Positions 18,071 through 27,204 are shown, counted from the stretch's first letter. The stretch: DNA of 64,000 bases from Saccharopolyspora dendranthemae (GCF_007829955.1 NZ_VIWX01000002.1:434001-498000), one strand, 5' to 3'. The notes: a model not told the origin generated them from the letters alone. A program made the numbers and translations.

Positions 18071-19015
18071 GTGAGCGCCGAACGTCCGGTCGGGCCAAAC
18101 GTGCCGCGCGATTGGGAGCGCGCCACCAGTGGCGGTCCCCGTCCGTTCACCTCGTGGATCGCCTACCGGCGGCCGCAAGATACCCCCTACCTGTGGGAGT
18201 CCCGGCACTCCGGCAAGGGCGCAGGCCCGGTCACTGCTGCAGGACGGGTGGCACCGCACACGCCCGAGGCTGAGGATTCGCCCAACCCCTGGTTGCAGTT
18301 CTGGGCGCCGCAGCGGCTGGCCTGGTGGATCGCGCTGGTCTTCCTGGTCGGCTCGCTGCTGTTCATCGCAGGAGCGGCCGGATCGTTGGTGCCGTCGGCG
18401 TTCGGCGGGCAGCACCGGATGGCCATCTACGCCGAGTCCTGCTACTTCCTCGGCGCGCTGCTGTACACGATCAGCATTTACGGGCAGGTGTTCGAGAGTC
18501 TCAACGCCGATGACCGGATAGGCCCGGACGGCGTTACGCATGCCCCGCAACGCTACCGCTGGTTCGGCTTCGAGCCTCAGAAGCTGTCGTTCTGGACGCC
18601 GTCCGTGCTGCTCATCGGGTCGCTGATGTTCAACTACGAGACGACGTTCGCGCTCGGTGCCAACCTCGAGCTCCTGCCCAAGGCGGGATTGTGGTGGACC
18701 AGCTTGATCGGCAGCGTGCTGTTCCTGGGCTCCAGCTTGCTGCAGCTGGCCGAAGCCGGGCACGGTCACTTGAGGTTCGATCCAAGGGACGTCTCGTGCT
18801 GGGTCGGGCTGATGTTCGTGCTCGGCTCGATGGGGTTCATCGTCGGGTCGTTGCCGGGGTTCCCGGACACCGGGTTCCCGACCGCGGAGAATCCCGCGGG
18901 GGCGTCGATCGTCAAGGTGGGGTTCTTGGTCGGCGGGGTGGCGTTCCTGGTGGGCAGCTACCTGATGCTGCCGGAGCTGTTCATCCAACTCCGCTCTCGG
19001 GGGAGGCGGAAGTGA
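18071..19015 (+). CDS. multi-pass integral membrane protein, YrhK-like
   Basis: A 314-residue protein with about eight hydrophobic helices arranged as four similar pairs (for example L-V-F-L-V-G-S-L-L-F-I-A-G, V-L-L-I-G-S-L-M-F, G-S-V-L-F-L-G-S-S-L-L-Q and M-F-V-L-G-S-M-G-F-I-V-G-S). Repeated G-S-L/G-S-x-F motifs resemble YrhK-type helical hairpins, implying internal duplication. The first ~75 residues are polar and cytoplasmic. GTG start at 18071 with GGGAGAGG just upstream. Function unknown. Confidence 0.75.
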   Translation: MSAERPVGPNVPRDWERATSGGPRPFTSWIAYRRPQDTPYLWESRHSGKGAGPVTAAGRVAPHTPEAEDSPNPWLQFWAPQRLAWWIALVFLVGSLLFIAGAAGSLVPSAFGGQHRMAIYAESCYFLGALLYTISIYGQVFESLNADDRIGPDGVTHAPQRYRWFGFEPQKLSFWTPSVLLIGSLMFNYETTFALGANLELLPKAGLWWTSLIGSVLFLGSSLLQLAEAGHGHLRFDPRDVSCWVGLMFVLGSMGFIVGSLPGFPDTGFPTAENPAGASIVKVGFLVGGVAFLVGSYLMLPELFIQLRSRGRRK

Positions 19016-19058
19016 TCGCGGACCGGCACATGCTGGGCAGAGCGCGTTCGCTTCGGTC

Positions 19059-19538
19059 CTACGCGGGCTTTTGTTCCACCTGTCTGGCGAGGATTCCCAG
19101 CGTGGCGCGCAGCCCCGATTCCGGGATGACGGGGAAGATGCCCTTCTCCCGGTATCGCTGCTCGATCTGGCTCCAGTCGTAGTAGGAGGTCACCAGTGTC
19201 CCGTGCTCGCTCGGTTCGAGCCGATAGCCGTAGAGGTGCTTGATCGGGGGTTGGATGGTCCCGGAGATCGTCCATTCCAGGAGCCGGTCCTGCTCGAAGC
19301 GGGTGATGATGACCCGGACGTCATAGGTGCCCATCGGGTAGTCGTTGAGGGCCTCGCGGTCCATGTGCACCAGGAAGTCGTCGCCCACCTGCCGCACAGG
19401 CTTTCCCTCGGCGGACTGCAACATCCCTGAGCTGTCGATCGTCACGTGCCCGGTCGGCTCGCACAGCAGCGCGAAGACTCGCCGCGGAGGTGCTGCGACT
19501 TGTCGGCGCACCTCGAATCGTTCTGTCGTCATGGTCAT
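19059..19538 (-). CDS. SRPBCC (START/Bet v 1-like) family protein
   Basis: A 160-residue ligand-binding fold protein of the polyketide cyclase/AHSA1 type. Visible features are the N-terminal strand F-E-V-R-R-Q-V-A-A-P-P-R-R-V-F-A-L-L, the middle Y-P-M-G-T-Y-D-V-R and L-L-E-W-T-I-S-G, and G-T-L-V-T-S-Y-Y-D-W-S near the end. The open frame runs much further upstream without motifs, so the start is taken at the ATG of 19538 (MTMTTERF; 19532 is also possible). It probably binds or modifies a small hydrophobic molecule. Substrate unknown. Confidence 0.8.
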   Translation of the reverse strand: MTMTTERFEVRRQVAAPPRRVFALLCEPTGHVTIDSSGMLQSAEGKPVRQVGDDFLVHMDREALNDYPMGTYDVRVIITRFEQDRLLEWTISGTIQPPIKHLYGYRLEPSEHGTLVTSYYDWSQIEQRYREKGIFPVIPESGLRATLGILARQVEQKPA

Positions 19539-19716
19539 CAGACTGGCACGTCGCACGGCGAGGTGTCCTGGGGCCGCGGAAGGTCCCAAGTCGTGACGTT
19601 GTTGCGTCCGGCCGAGCGAGTGATCGGCTTGCCGAGGCCGATGCGCTGGGAATTCGGAGGGAGGACATGCCCCTCTCTTCTCGCCAAGCGGGCGATCGCC
19701 CCGTCGGGACCACTTT

Positions 19717-20004
19717 TCAGCACGGGCCGTGGGACGAACGCCAGATCGCCGAGGCGGGTGACTGCGAATCGTTGCCAGTCCCACTGCTCGCTCGCACAGC
19801 GGTGCCGGTGGCCGCGCGAGCCCGCCCTCGTGGCCGGTACCTGCGGCGCAGCCCCGTGCACCGATGGCACCGCGTGGTCATGGCCACCGCGTGGCCGTGA
19901 TCGTCGATCAACTCGGCAGTGCGCGTCGTGCGGTTCCCGCAGCGGGGGCAACCCTGTTCGGCCACTGCGGCGCTAACCCGAACCTCCGGCCGCCGCTCGT
20001 TCAT
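19717..20004 (-). CDS. possible small zinc-ribbon protein
   Basis: An open frame with G-C-P-R-C-G-N and T-R-C-H-R-C-T-G, a CxxC pair spaced about 28 residues from a second CxxC, as in a zinc ribbon. The tail is low-complexity and probably not native. The start at 20004 (MNERRPEV) is a guess; no strong ribosome binding site. It may be a small regulator or a remnant. Confidence 0.4.
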   Translation of the reverse strand: MNERRPEVRVSAAVAEQGCPRCGNRTTRTAELIDDHGHAVAMTTRCHRCTGLRRRYRPRGRARAATGTAVRASSGTGNDSQSPASAIWRSSHGPC

Positions 20005-20035
20005 GCCGGCGGGCGCGTGCCGCGCCGAAATCCGC

Positions 20036-20497
20036 TCAGCTGACGACACGAACCGGCCCCTCACAGGCAGGCGTCAGCTCGGCGACCGCTGCGGCGAGGG
20101 TGGCGTAGGTCGGGATGGTTCCGCTCCATCCGGCGGCGCGCAGCGCCCGCTCCACGCAGGGCGGTCCGTCCACGATCCAGACCCTCATCGCGCGGTGGTC
20201 GGCACGCTGGCGGACATGGGCCACCATCTCCAGCCCGGCCACGCCCATGAACCGCAGCCCGGACAGGTCGAGGACCAGCGTCTCGATGGTCGAGGACAAC
20301 CGCGGTGCCAGCAGTTCGTACAGGCCCGGGGCGGTATTGGTGTCGAGCTCGCCCGCGATGTGAACCACGACCGACGTGCTGGTGGGGCGCCACAGCTGCA
20401 GCACGAGGTCCTGGCTTCCGCGCGGCACCAGCTGTTCGGCAGATCCGCTGAGGATGCGATCCGGAATGGCGGTCTCGCGTGCGGAAAGAGCGGTCAC
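20036..20497 (-). CDS. STAS-domain protein (anti-sigma factor antagonist-like), no phosphorylatable serine
   Basis: A 153-residue protein with a STAS domain (residues ~35-135): V-V-V-H-I-A-G-E-L-D-T-N-T-A, then L-V-L-D-L-S-G-L-R-F-M-G-V-A-G-L. The usual D-S-S-G loop reads G-V-A-G, so the serine phosphorylated by anti-sigma kinases is replaced by Ala. The start is the GTG at 20497, with GAGGAGG five bases upstream, rather than the ATG at 20563. No kinase or sigma factor lies beside it. It may be constitutively active or a non-switching ligand sensor. Confidence 0.85.
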   Translation of the reverse strand: MTALSARETAIPDRILSGSAEQLVPRGSQDLVLQLWRPTSTSVVVHIAGELDTNTAPGLYELLAPRLSSTIETLVLDLSGLRFMGVAGLEMVAHVRQRADHRAMRVWIVDGPPCVERALRAAGWSGTIPTYATLAAAVAELTPACEGPVRVVS

Positions 20498-20731
20498 GAT
20501 TGCCTCCTCGAAAACGAGGGCAGCAAGCGAAGGGAACAGACGACCCGTTGACGACATCCCCATCCCACATCGGGTGCAACGCGGGAGGACGACCCCGAAA
20601 GACAGACGCGAACACTTCGATCAAGCTGTCGCGTTCATTGGGGCGGGCTGGATGCTCAACCGACCAGTTTCAACATCCCAGAGCGGAGGCCGTATGTCCA
20701 CCCGGGGGCCACGGCCCTCTCAGAAGATTCG

Positions 20732-22024
20732 TTACCGCCGCAGCGCGTCGGTGGAGCGGGCAGTGCAGGTGCGTCGCGACTCGTCCTGGCTGGAATCCCC
20801 GGTCGAGGAGTCGATCAGCCGGGCAAGTTGATGCTGAGCTTCGACGAACTCCTCGACCAGGCGGTGGGCATCGGTCTGCAGACCCCGGTAGACGGCCCAC
20901 GGGCCGGGGCCGTCGAGTTCCGTGCTCTTGGCCTGTTCGGCGAGTTCGCTGTACGCCCGGCGCGCCCGGGCGGTCGCATCGCCGAGTCGATCGGCTTGGT
21001 CGGCGGCGTCGGTGCTGTGCATTTCACCGATCGCGCCGGCGGCCTCGGCCGTGGCGGCCAGCACTTCGCCGTAGCTGCGGAGGAACCGTTCGCGTTCCGG
21101 CTGCAGCGCAGTGTTCTCCTGGACGGCGAAGGTCAATCCTCGCATGGCCAAACGCAATTGACCGGTGGCTCGTTCCAGCGTGTTGATGATCGTGCGGTAG
21201 CCCTCGAACGAAGCCGGGTAGGCCAGGAACAACCGCCGCGGATTGAACCGCCGAACCTCGACCGCCCGGCTCACCGCAGCGCTTGCCTGGGCGACCGCGT
21301 GCGGGAACCGGTTGGCCTGGTGCAGCCAGGTCTCGGCCTGATCCTGGTCCGGGATCCCTTGATCGAGACCCTGGGCCACGTCGGTGAGCATTTCGCGCAA
21401 CGAGTGGGCAAGCGCGCTGACGCCGAGCCGGGCGCTGCGATACCGCATAGGCGGTGCGATCACCAGGTTCGTGACCACTCCGATCACGCAGCCCATGAGC
21501 ACCAGGCCGGCGATGCTGCCCAGCTGAACGAAACCCGACGGGGACGTGCCGCCCTGGGTGAACGAGGCGTAGGCGAACAGCGCCGTCACGCCGACCTGCG
21601 GTCCCTGCTGGCCGAGCTTGCGCCACCGCCCCAACACGAGTGCGACCAGGATCAGCACGGCGAAGGTCAGCGTCGCGGCGCCCATGACCGGCGTCACCAA
21701 CCCGGCCAGCAAGACGCCGAAGACCATCGCGCCCGCGTAGCGAATCGACTGGTCCAGGGATTGGGAGATGGTCGCTTGAACCATGAGCAACGCGGCGAAC
21801 GGGGCGAAGGTCGCCGTCGGAGCCCGCAAGAGGTTGTTGGCGATCACCCACGCCACGGTCGCCGCGATCACGCTCTTGATGATCAGCAGGAGGACGTCAC
21901 GATCCGGCCCGGTGTGCTCGAAAGCCCGCTTGAGCACGCACATCAGCCGGTGGAATCGCGTCCGTGCCCTGGTCTTGTTCCGCCGTGCGCCGCCTCCGCT
22001 CTCGACCTGGTCCGGTTCGGTCAT
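20732..22024 (-). CDS. FUSC/aromatic acid exporter-type membrane protein
   Basis: A 430-residue protein. The N-terminal half has about six membrane helices with the FUSC/ArAE signature (S-V-I-A-A-T-V-A-W-V-I-A near the first, F-A-P-F-A-A-L-L-M-V-Q-A-T-I-S-Q-S-L-D-Q). The C-terminal half (~215-430) is a long soluble helical region. Relatives export aromatic or phenolic acids. The ATG at 22024 follows GGAGAGGCGAGCG and is preferred over the in-frame start at 22057. Substrate unknown. Confidence 0.85.
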   Translation of the reverse strand: MTEPDQVESGGGARRNKTRARTRFHRLMCVLKRAFEHTGPDRDVLLLIIKSVIAATVAWVIANNLLRAPTATFAPFAALLMVQATISQSLDQSIRYAGAMVFGVLLAGLVTPVMGAATLTFAVLILVALVLGRWRKLGQQGPQVGVTALFAYASFTQGGTSPSGFVQLGSIAGLVLMGCVIGVVTNLVIAPPMRYRSARLGVSALAHSLREMLTDVAQGLDQGIPDQDQAETWLHQANRFPHAVAQASAAVSRAVEVRRFNPRRLFLAYPASFEGYRTIINTLERATGQLRLAMRGLTFAVQENTALQPERERFLRSYGEVLAATAEAAGAIGEMHSTDAADQADRLGDATARARRAYSELAEQAKSTELDGPGPWAVYRGLQTDAHRLVEEFVEAQHQLARLIDSSTGDSSQDESRRTCTARSTDALRR

Positions 22025-22204
22025 CGCTCGCCTCTCCGCAGCACGTCGTTCGGCCATCCCGGGGCGATCCCTTCCGGGCGACGCGTTCTCATCGGCCCGC
22101 CGGAGACCCCGGATCTGATGAAGATCGCCACCAGGGCGCTTACCCGCGGTGACGCGTTCGCAATCGGCGCAAAGGCGTGATTTCTGCCCGAGGTCGCGTC
22201 AGGG

Positions 22205-22585
22205 CGTTGTGGGTGCTGCGGTGGCTTGACCGAGGACGGAGCCTGGATCGAGACTTCCGGGTGGCGATGCCGCGGGCGAGTTCGGGGAGGTGCGGGCGTG
22301 GTCGCGCAGCAGCTCGTACGCGGTGCGCTGGGCAGACCGCCGTGCTCTGCCAGGAATCCCTCTCGCGCTGGTCGGAGAGGAGGATTCCGGCGGCGACGTT
22401 GAGGTGTTCGCGTGGCGTTCTCGGCCAGCATTCGAGGAAGTGCAGCAGGTCGAAGTCGTCGGCCGGGGCGCTGCTTCGGACACGCTCATCTCGCCCGCAG
22501 ATGAGGCTCATCCACGAGGCGCCGGGCAGCCTCCGGCGTAGGTGGTCAGCAGTGGCTCCAACGCCCGGCGCCGCTGTTCGCTCAT
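22205..22585 (-). pseudogene. GAF-ANTAR regulator remnant
   Basis: Several minus frames hold pieces of a GAF-ANTAR protein: a start M-S-E-Q-R-R-R-A-L-E-P-L at 22585, then D-D-F-D-L-L-H-F-L near 22460, L-N-V-A-A-G-I-L-L-S-D-Q (GAF), A-Y-E-L-L-R-D-H-A-R-T-S near 22320 (ANTAR), and L-P-E-L-A-R-G-I-A-T-R-K-S near 22289-22243. They lie in at least two frames with large internal losses. ANTAR proteins bind RNA antiterminator hairpins; this copy cannot be functional. Confidence 0.55.
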
Positions 22586-22938
22586 GTCCCGGTCCGCTCC
22601 GGCGCATCCCCCGCGCGGTCGTGTCAGCACGAGGTCTGAACTGACACGACCTAAGCCACCTGCGCACCCGGGCACACCGACGGCCTGCCCCTGGGGTCTC
22701 CCCATTCGGGCAAGTCTAAGCGTGCGGCGGGCTCCCGATGTTCGTCGCCGGTCAACCGGCCGGCCGCGTGACGAGCTCTATTCCTGTGCCGTCAGCGGTC
22801 AATCGCCCGCTGACATGCGTGGCGACCTCGCCTGGAAGATGCGCGTCTTCGACCTGCTCGCACGGCTGAAGCGGTCTCGAGAGGCCTGGCCGCCGTCACC
22901 GTGCCGATCCCTGATTCGACGGTCGAGGCTCTTGCTGC
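22586..22938. other. 353-base region without a recognised gene
   Basis: No motif-bearing frame was seen between the GAF-ANTAR remnant and the amidohydrolase gene. Open frames here are short or shadow the neighbours. Confidence 0.4.
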
Positions 22939-24180
22939 TCAGACGCATCGGGCTCGGCCGAGGTCGATCGCTGTCCACGCCATCGCGGTGGCGCCGTCGA
23001 GCACCGCCTGGTCGGCGGCCTGGGTGATGCACGCCGCGGTGAACTCGGGCTGGTGGTTCACCGCGGGCAGGCAGTCCAGTCCGAGCATCGGGTGGATGGT
23101 GGGGACGGCATGGGAGACGTTGCCCATGTCGGTCGCCGCACCCGCAGGGGAGCCGCCGGACAGGTCCGGGAAGACACGCCCGAGCGCTTCCGCGTTGGCC
23201 CGGTACATCTGCAGCATGTCCGGGTCCGGCCGCAGGTCGGCGTAGTCGAGGGAGAGCGGTGTGGTGGTCAGGTCGCAACCGGTGGCCAGCGCCCCGGCCT
23301 CGAAGCAGTGCTGCACGCGCTGCTTGAGCTCGGCGAGGGCCTCCATGGTGGACGACCGGACGATCCACCCTCCGCGGCTCGCGTCGGGGATGATGTTCGC
23401 CGCGGTGCCGGCCTCGGTGACGACGCCGGCGATGCGGTCCTCCGGGCTCGTCTGCTGGCGGAGCAGCCCGACCGCGACCTGCGCGACCGTCATGGCGTCG
23501 GCGGCGTTGACACCGAGCTGCGGATAGGCACCAGCATGCGCGGGCTTCCCGCGGTACGAGACCTCGAACTGGGAGACGGCGGAGCCGGGCATCGCGGCCA
23601 TCTCCACTGCGGCGGGATGGACCATCATCGCCGCGTCCATCCCAGCGAACGCGCCGCGCTCGAGCATGAGGATTTTGCCTCCGCCGCCCTCCTCCGCCGG
23701 TGTTCCGAGGACGGTCACCGTCAGCCCCAGGTCGTCGGCCAGACCGGCGAGCGCGGCCCCAGCCCCGACAGCGGCGGCGGCGATGATGTTGTGTCCGCAG
23801 GCGTGACCGATGTCGGGGAGGGCGTCGTACTCGGCGCAGATCCCGATGTGGAGCGGGCCCGTTCCGACGGTCGCGCGGACGGCGGTCGGCAGGTCGTAGC
23901 AGCCGTGCTCGACCTCGAACCCGGCCGCAGCCAGCGCGTCCGCCACCCATGCGCTCGCCAGGGTCTCCTCGAACGCCAGCTCTGGGTGGGCGTGAACGCG
24001 GTGGGAGAGCTCGACCAGCCGGCCGCTCCATGCGCTGACCGCGTCAGCGGCGTGCTGCTTGGCGCCGGCCGCCAGTGCGGTGTGGGTGGAGGCCGGGCGG
24101 GTCGGGCCGATCACCTGGTGGAACGCCTCGTCGCGGGAGTTTTGCCCGCGTCCGCCGATCAGGTTCTGCAGGGTCTTCAC
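22939..24180 (-). CDS. M20 family amidohydrolase/peptidase
   Basis: A 413-residue metallo-amidohydrolase of the M20D (hippurate hydrolase/AbgB-like) group. Metal-site blocks are A-H-P-E-L-A-F-E-E, C-A-E-Y-D-A-L-P-D-I-G-H-A-C-G-H-N and T-P-A-E-E-G-G-G-G-K; the dimerisation domain has G-K-P-A-H-A-G-A-Y-P. It would hydrolyse an N-acyl amide in the cytosol. It follows the GMC oxidoreductase gene by 33 bases, so the two are co-transcribed and may act on one compound. Substrate unknown. Confidence 0.88.
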   Translation of the reverse strand: MKTLQNLIGGRGQNSRDEAFHQVIGPTRPASTHTALAAGAKQHAADAVSAWSGRLVELSHRVHAHPELAFEETLASAWVADALAAAGFEVEHGCYDLPTAVRATVGTGPLHIGICAEYDALPDIGHACGHNIIAAAAVGAGAALAGLADDLGLTVTVLGTPAEEGGGGKILMLERGAFAGMDAAMMVHPAAVEMAAMPGSAVSQFEVSYRGKPAHAGAYPQLGVNAADAMTVAQVAVGLLRQQTSPEDRIAGVVTEAGTAANIIPDASRGGWIVRSSTMEALAELKQRVQHCFEAGALATGCDLTTTPLSLDYADLRPDPDMLQMYRANAEALGRVFPDLSGGSPAGAATDMGNVSHAVPTIHPMLGLDCLPAVNHQPEFTAACITQAADQAVLDGATAMAWTAIDLGRARCV

Positions 24181-24213
24181 AGGGTACTGCTCCTTCGCTG
24201 GGTCGGCGGGCGG

Positions 24214-25779
24214 TCAGCCGATGCGGTCGGCCATCAGTTCGCCGACCATGATCGATGCCAGGTTGGTGTTGGCCCGCGGGACGGACGGGAAGATCGATGC
24301 GTCGACCACGCGGAGGCCCTCGATCCCGCGCACGCGGCAGGAGGGGTCGACCACCGCGGAGTCGTCCTCGGGCGCACCCATCCGGCACGTGCTGGTGCCG
24401 TGCTGGGCGTCGACCGCGGTCGCCAGCAGGTGGCCGTCGAGCTCCGCGTCGTCGTTCAGCACCGCGAACAGGTCGCTGTTGGCGGCCTCGACCGACCTGT
24501 CGACGATGGTCGCGGCCTCGGGACCGCAGGCCAGTTCGGCCAGGGCGCGGACGCCGTCGCGCAGTTGCGCGAGGTCGCGGTCGTCCGACAGCATCCGCTG
24601 CCGGACTTCGGGCTGGGCCTGCGGTTCGGTGGATTTGAGCGTGAGCACGCCGCGTGAGTGGTTGTGGTTCAGCCACACGCCGAAGCCGCCCGCTGGGAAC
24701 CGCGTGTCGGCGTTCGCCATCGACAGCACGTTCATGTTCAGCGACACCAACATCATGTCGTGGGGCGCGCTGCCGGGCGCCCCGCTGCTGTAGCGGACGC
24801 AGACGTTGGTGTGGCGGTCGTCGTCGGTCTTGATCGCGGCCTCCGCGGTCAGCGGAAGTCCGACGACGATCATCGGGTGGTCCTGCATGCCGCGGCCGAC
24901 CGGGAGGTCCGCCCGGATCGGGATGTCGAGGCGACGCAGGTCCTCCGCCGGGCCGATGCCCGACCGCAGCAGGATCGCGGGGGAGTGGATCACTCCGGCG
25001 CTGAGCACGATCTCGTCGGCGTACTCGGTCGTCGCCGTGCCGTCCGCGATCACGCGGACTCCGACGGCCCGGCGGCCCTCGAAGACGACCTGGTCGACCA
25101 GTGCGTCACCGCGGACGGTGAGGCCGGTCAGCGACCGAACCGGTTCGAGATAGCCGTCGTTGACCGTGACCCGGCGGCCGGCGCGGGAGTTGATCGGGTA
25201 CGGCGAGACCCCGGCCGCGCCGGGCGCGTTCACGTCCGGCGCCCAGGAATGCCCGGCGGCCTGGGCCGCTGCTGACAGCGCGGCGTCGACCCCGCCCCAT
25301 CGCTCCGGCGGCATCCGGGTGATCGGCGTCGGCCCGCCGCGCCCGTGGTAGGACTCGTCCCCGAATTCCTCGTCGTCCTCGAGCTTCGCGAAGTAGGGCA
25401 GCACGTCCTCGGGCGACCAACCGGCGCAACCGGCGGCGGCCCAGTCGGCGAAGTCCTCCATCGGCGGGCGGATGGCGATCTGCCCGTTGATCGACGAACT
25501 GCCGCCGGCGCCCCGGCCGCGCCAGTACGGGGTCTGCGACTGCGTGTCCGTCCGAGCCGAGTTGACGCCCTCCCAGACCAGGCCCGCGACGGCGGTGGGA
25601 TCCATCAGCGCGCGAGCGGGATTCGGCGATCGCCATGCCTCAGGCATCTGATCCTGCCGGTAGTCGGGGCCGGCTTCCAGGAGCAGGACGCGCTTGCCGC
25701 GCTCGGCCGAGCGAGCGGCGAGGACCGCGCCCGCGGACCCCGCTCCCACGACGATGATGTCCCAGCCCACGTCTGCCAC
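24214..25779 (-). CDS. GMC-family FAD oxidoreductase (choline dehydrogenase-like)
   Basis: A 521-residue flavoprotein of the glucose-methanol-choline family. FAD binding: I-I-V-V-G-A-G-S-A-G-A-V-L-A-A-R at the N-terminus and W-R-G-R-G-A-G-G-S-S-S-I-N-G. C-terminal active-site region: A-Q-H-G-T-S-T-C-R-M-G and P-R-A-N-T-N-L-A-S-I-M-V-G-E. It oxidises an alcohol to an aldehyde. The GTG at 25779 has GGAGG six bases upstream and replaces the longer frame from 25842. It pairs with the M20 gene and faces a GbsR-like regulator, recalling choline/betaine loci; the amidohydrolase suggests an amide-linked amino alcohol instead. Confidence 0.88.
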   Translation of the reverse strand: MADVGWDIIVVGAGSAGAVLAARSAERGKRVLLLEAGPDYRQDQMPEAWRSPNPARALMDPTAVAGLVWEGVNSARTDTQSQTPYWRGRGAGGSSSINGQIAIRPPMEDFADWAAAGCAGWSPEDVLPYFAKLEDDEEFGDESYHGRGGPTPITRMPPERWGGVDAALSAAAQAAGHSWAPDVNAPGAAGVSPYPINSRAGRRVTVNDGYLEPVRSLTGLTVRGDALVDQVVFEGRRAVGVRVIADGTATTEYADEIVLSAGVIHSPAILLRSGIGPAEDLRRLDIPIRADLPVGRGMQDHPMIVVGLPLTAEAAIKTDDDRHTNVCVRYSSGAPGSAPHDMMLVSLNMNVLSMANADTRFPAGGFGVWLNHNHSRGVLTLKSTEPQAQPEVRQRMLSDDRDLAQLRDGVRALAELACGPEAATIVDRSVEAANSDLFAVLNDDAELDGHLLATAVDAQHGTSTCRMGAPEDDSAVVDPSCRVRGIEGLRVVDASIFPSVPRANTNLASIMVGELMADRIG

Positions 25780-25878
25780 GGCGAACCTCCAGCGTTCGGC
25801 ACAGGAGCGCGGACCCGAGGGATGTCCGGACCGCTGCTGCACGGTAGAGTGCCCCGCAGGCGAAGTTCAGTCAAGAGT

Positions 25879-25890
25879 GAATGTTCATTC
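25879..25890. promoter_or_regulatory. candidate operator between the GMC and GbsR-like genes
   Basis: GAATG-TT-CATTC is a 12-base inverted repeat in the divergent region, 26 bases before the regulator start. It lies in a locally AT-richer stretch suited to a promoter, and could be the regulator's binding site. Confidence 0.4.
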
Positions 25891-25915
25891 TGATCTGATC
25901 GATTGGAGTCCGGTG

Positions 25916-26404
25916 ATGTCCAGCCGCGTTGGCGACGATCCTCCCGGCGATGCGAACGCACTGATCGAGGACTTCGGGCTGCGCATCGGGAGCGCGATGG
26001 GTTGGCCGCCGATGGCTGGGCGGGCCGCGGGCGTGCTGATGCTCAGCGAGAGACCCATGACGATGGCGCAGCTCCAGGACGTTCTCCGCGCGAGCAAGGG
26101 CTCGATGTCGGAGACGACGCGCCTGTTGGTGCTGAGCGGGACCGTCCGGCGTTTCAAGGAGCCGGGATCCCGCCAGTACGTGTACGAATGGCGTGACGAC
26201 GCCTGGGTCGGCTGCTTGCAGCACCAGGTCGAGGGGACGACCGACCTGCTGGCACTGGCGGAGAACGCGCAGGCGCGAGGGGCGGCGCTCCCCGAACGGC
26301 AGCGCGCGCGCCTCCGCGAGATGCACGAGTTCTACACCTTCATGGTGCAGCGTCTCGAAACGCTTCTCGACGAGTACAGAGCGTTCCGGGAGAACGGGGC
26401 TTGA
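25916..26404 (+). CDS. GbsR/MarR-type transcriptional regulator
   Basis: A 162-residue winged-helix protein. The N-terminal segment D-F-G-L-R-I-G-S-A-M-G-W-P-P-M-A-G-R-A-A-G-V-L is the GbsR-group signature. The recognition region is L-R-A-S-K-G-S-M-S-E-T-T-R-L-L, with the wing near G-T-V-R-R-F-K-E-P-G-S-R. The C-terminal helices would form the dimer. The ATG at 25916 follows GGAGTCCGGTG. It is divergent from the GMC/M20 genes, which it probably represses. Confidence 0.85.
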   Translation: MSSRVGDDPPGDANALIEDFGLRIGSAMGWPPMAGRAAGVLMLSERPMTMAQLQDVLRASKGSMSETTRLLVLSGTVRRFKEPGSRQYVYEWRDDAWVGCLQHQVEGTTDLLALAENAQARGAALPERQRARLREMHEFYTFMVQRLETLLDEYRAFRENGA

Positions 26405-26562
26405 GGAATCTGCGCTTTGGATCGCGCACTGGGCCTCATCCGAGTTCGTCACCGCGTTGATCTCGCCGAGCTGCGCGCCTTCGCCCACCTCGTCGGGAAG
26501 TCCTGGCCCCGCAGTGCGCCTAGCGCACACGACGTTTGTCCGGTTCGCCTAGAGTGGGTGGC

Positions 26563-27204
26563 GTGCGGGAAGTGTTGAACGCCGAACTGGAAGCCCTCAA
26601 TGAGCATCTCGCGGCCATGGCCGGACTGGCCGCCGTGGCGATGCGGCAGGCCACCCAGGCCCTGACCACAGGTGATCTACCGCTCGCAGAGCGAGTCATC
26701 GCCGCCGACGCCGAGCTCGACGCCGCCCGAGACACGTGCGAGGAACACGCCCAGCGGCTGCTGGCTCTGCAATCCCCGGTTGCCGGCGACCTGCGCACTG
26801 TGATGGCCACGCTGATCTGCGCGGTGAAGATCGAACGCATGGGCGACCTCGCCGCCCACCTCGCCGATCTCGTCCGTCGCCGCCACCCGGAACCGGTCGT
26901 GCCGGACGCCCTGGTCGAAACCGTGGACACCCTCGGCGAGCTGACCGTCACGATGGCCGACCGGCTGCACGATCTCATCACCGGTGAAGCCGCGCGCGGC
27001 TTCACCGAGATGGACGACGCCGACGACTCGGTGGACGCCCTGTGCGCCAGGCTGATGTCGATGATCACCAGCGAAGACTACGAACACGGCGTGGCCGCAG
27101 CGGCGAACCTCGCATTGCTGGCCCGGTTCTACGAACGCTTCGCCGACCAGGCCGTTTCCGTCGCCCGCCGCCTCGAATTCGTCACCACCGGCACGCTTCC
27201 CTGA
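26563..27204 (+). CDS. phoU: PhoU-family phosphate regulatory protein
   Basis: A 213-residue helical protein with two PhoU three-helix repeats: L-N-E-H-L-A-A-M-A-G-L-A early, then L-Q-S-P-V-A-G-D-L-R and K-I-E-R-M-G-D-L-A-A-H; the second repeat has Y-E-R-F-A-D-Q-A. These E/D-rich motifs bind metal clusters. PhoU usually dampens PhoR signalling and Pst uptake, but no pst or phoR gene is nearby. The GTG at 26563 gives the classical PhoU N-terminus (VREVLNAELEALNEHL). Confidence 0.9.
   Translation: MREVLNAELEALNEHLAAMAGLAAVAMRQATQALTTGDLPLAERVIAADAELDAARDTCEEHAQRLLALQSPVAGDLRTVMATLICAVKIERMGDLAAHLADLVRRRHPEPVVPDALVETVDTLGELTVTMADRLHDLITGEAARGFTEMDDADDSVDALCARLMSMITSEDYEHGVAAAANLALLARFYERFADQAVSVARRLEFVTTGTLP

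Noticed and set aside
17702..18988. A 428-residue minus frame opposite the YrhK-like gene
   Set aside because: Gln/Arg/Pro-rich shadow composition; the plus frame has clear membrane helices and a good ribosome binding site.
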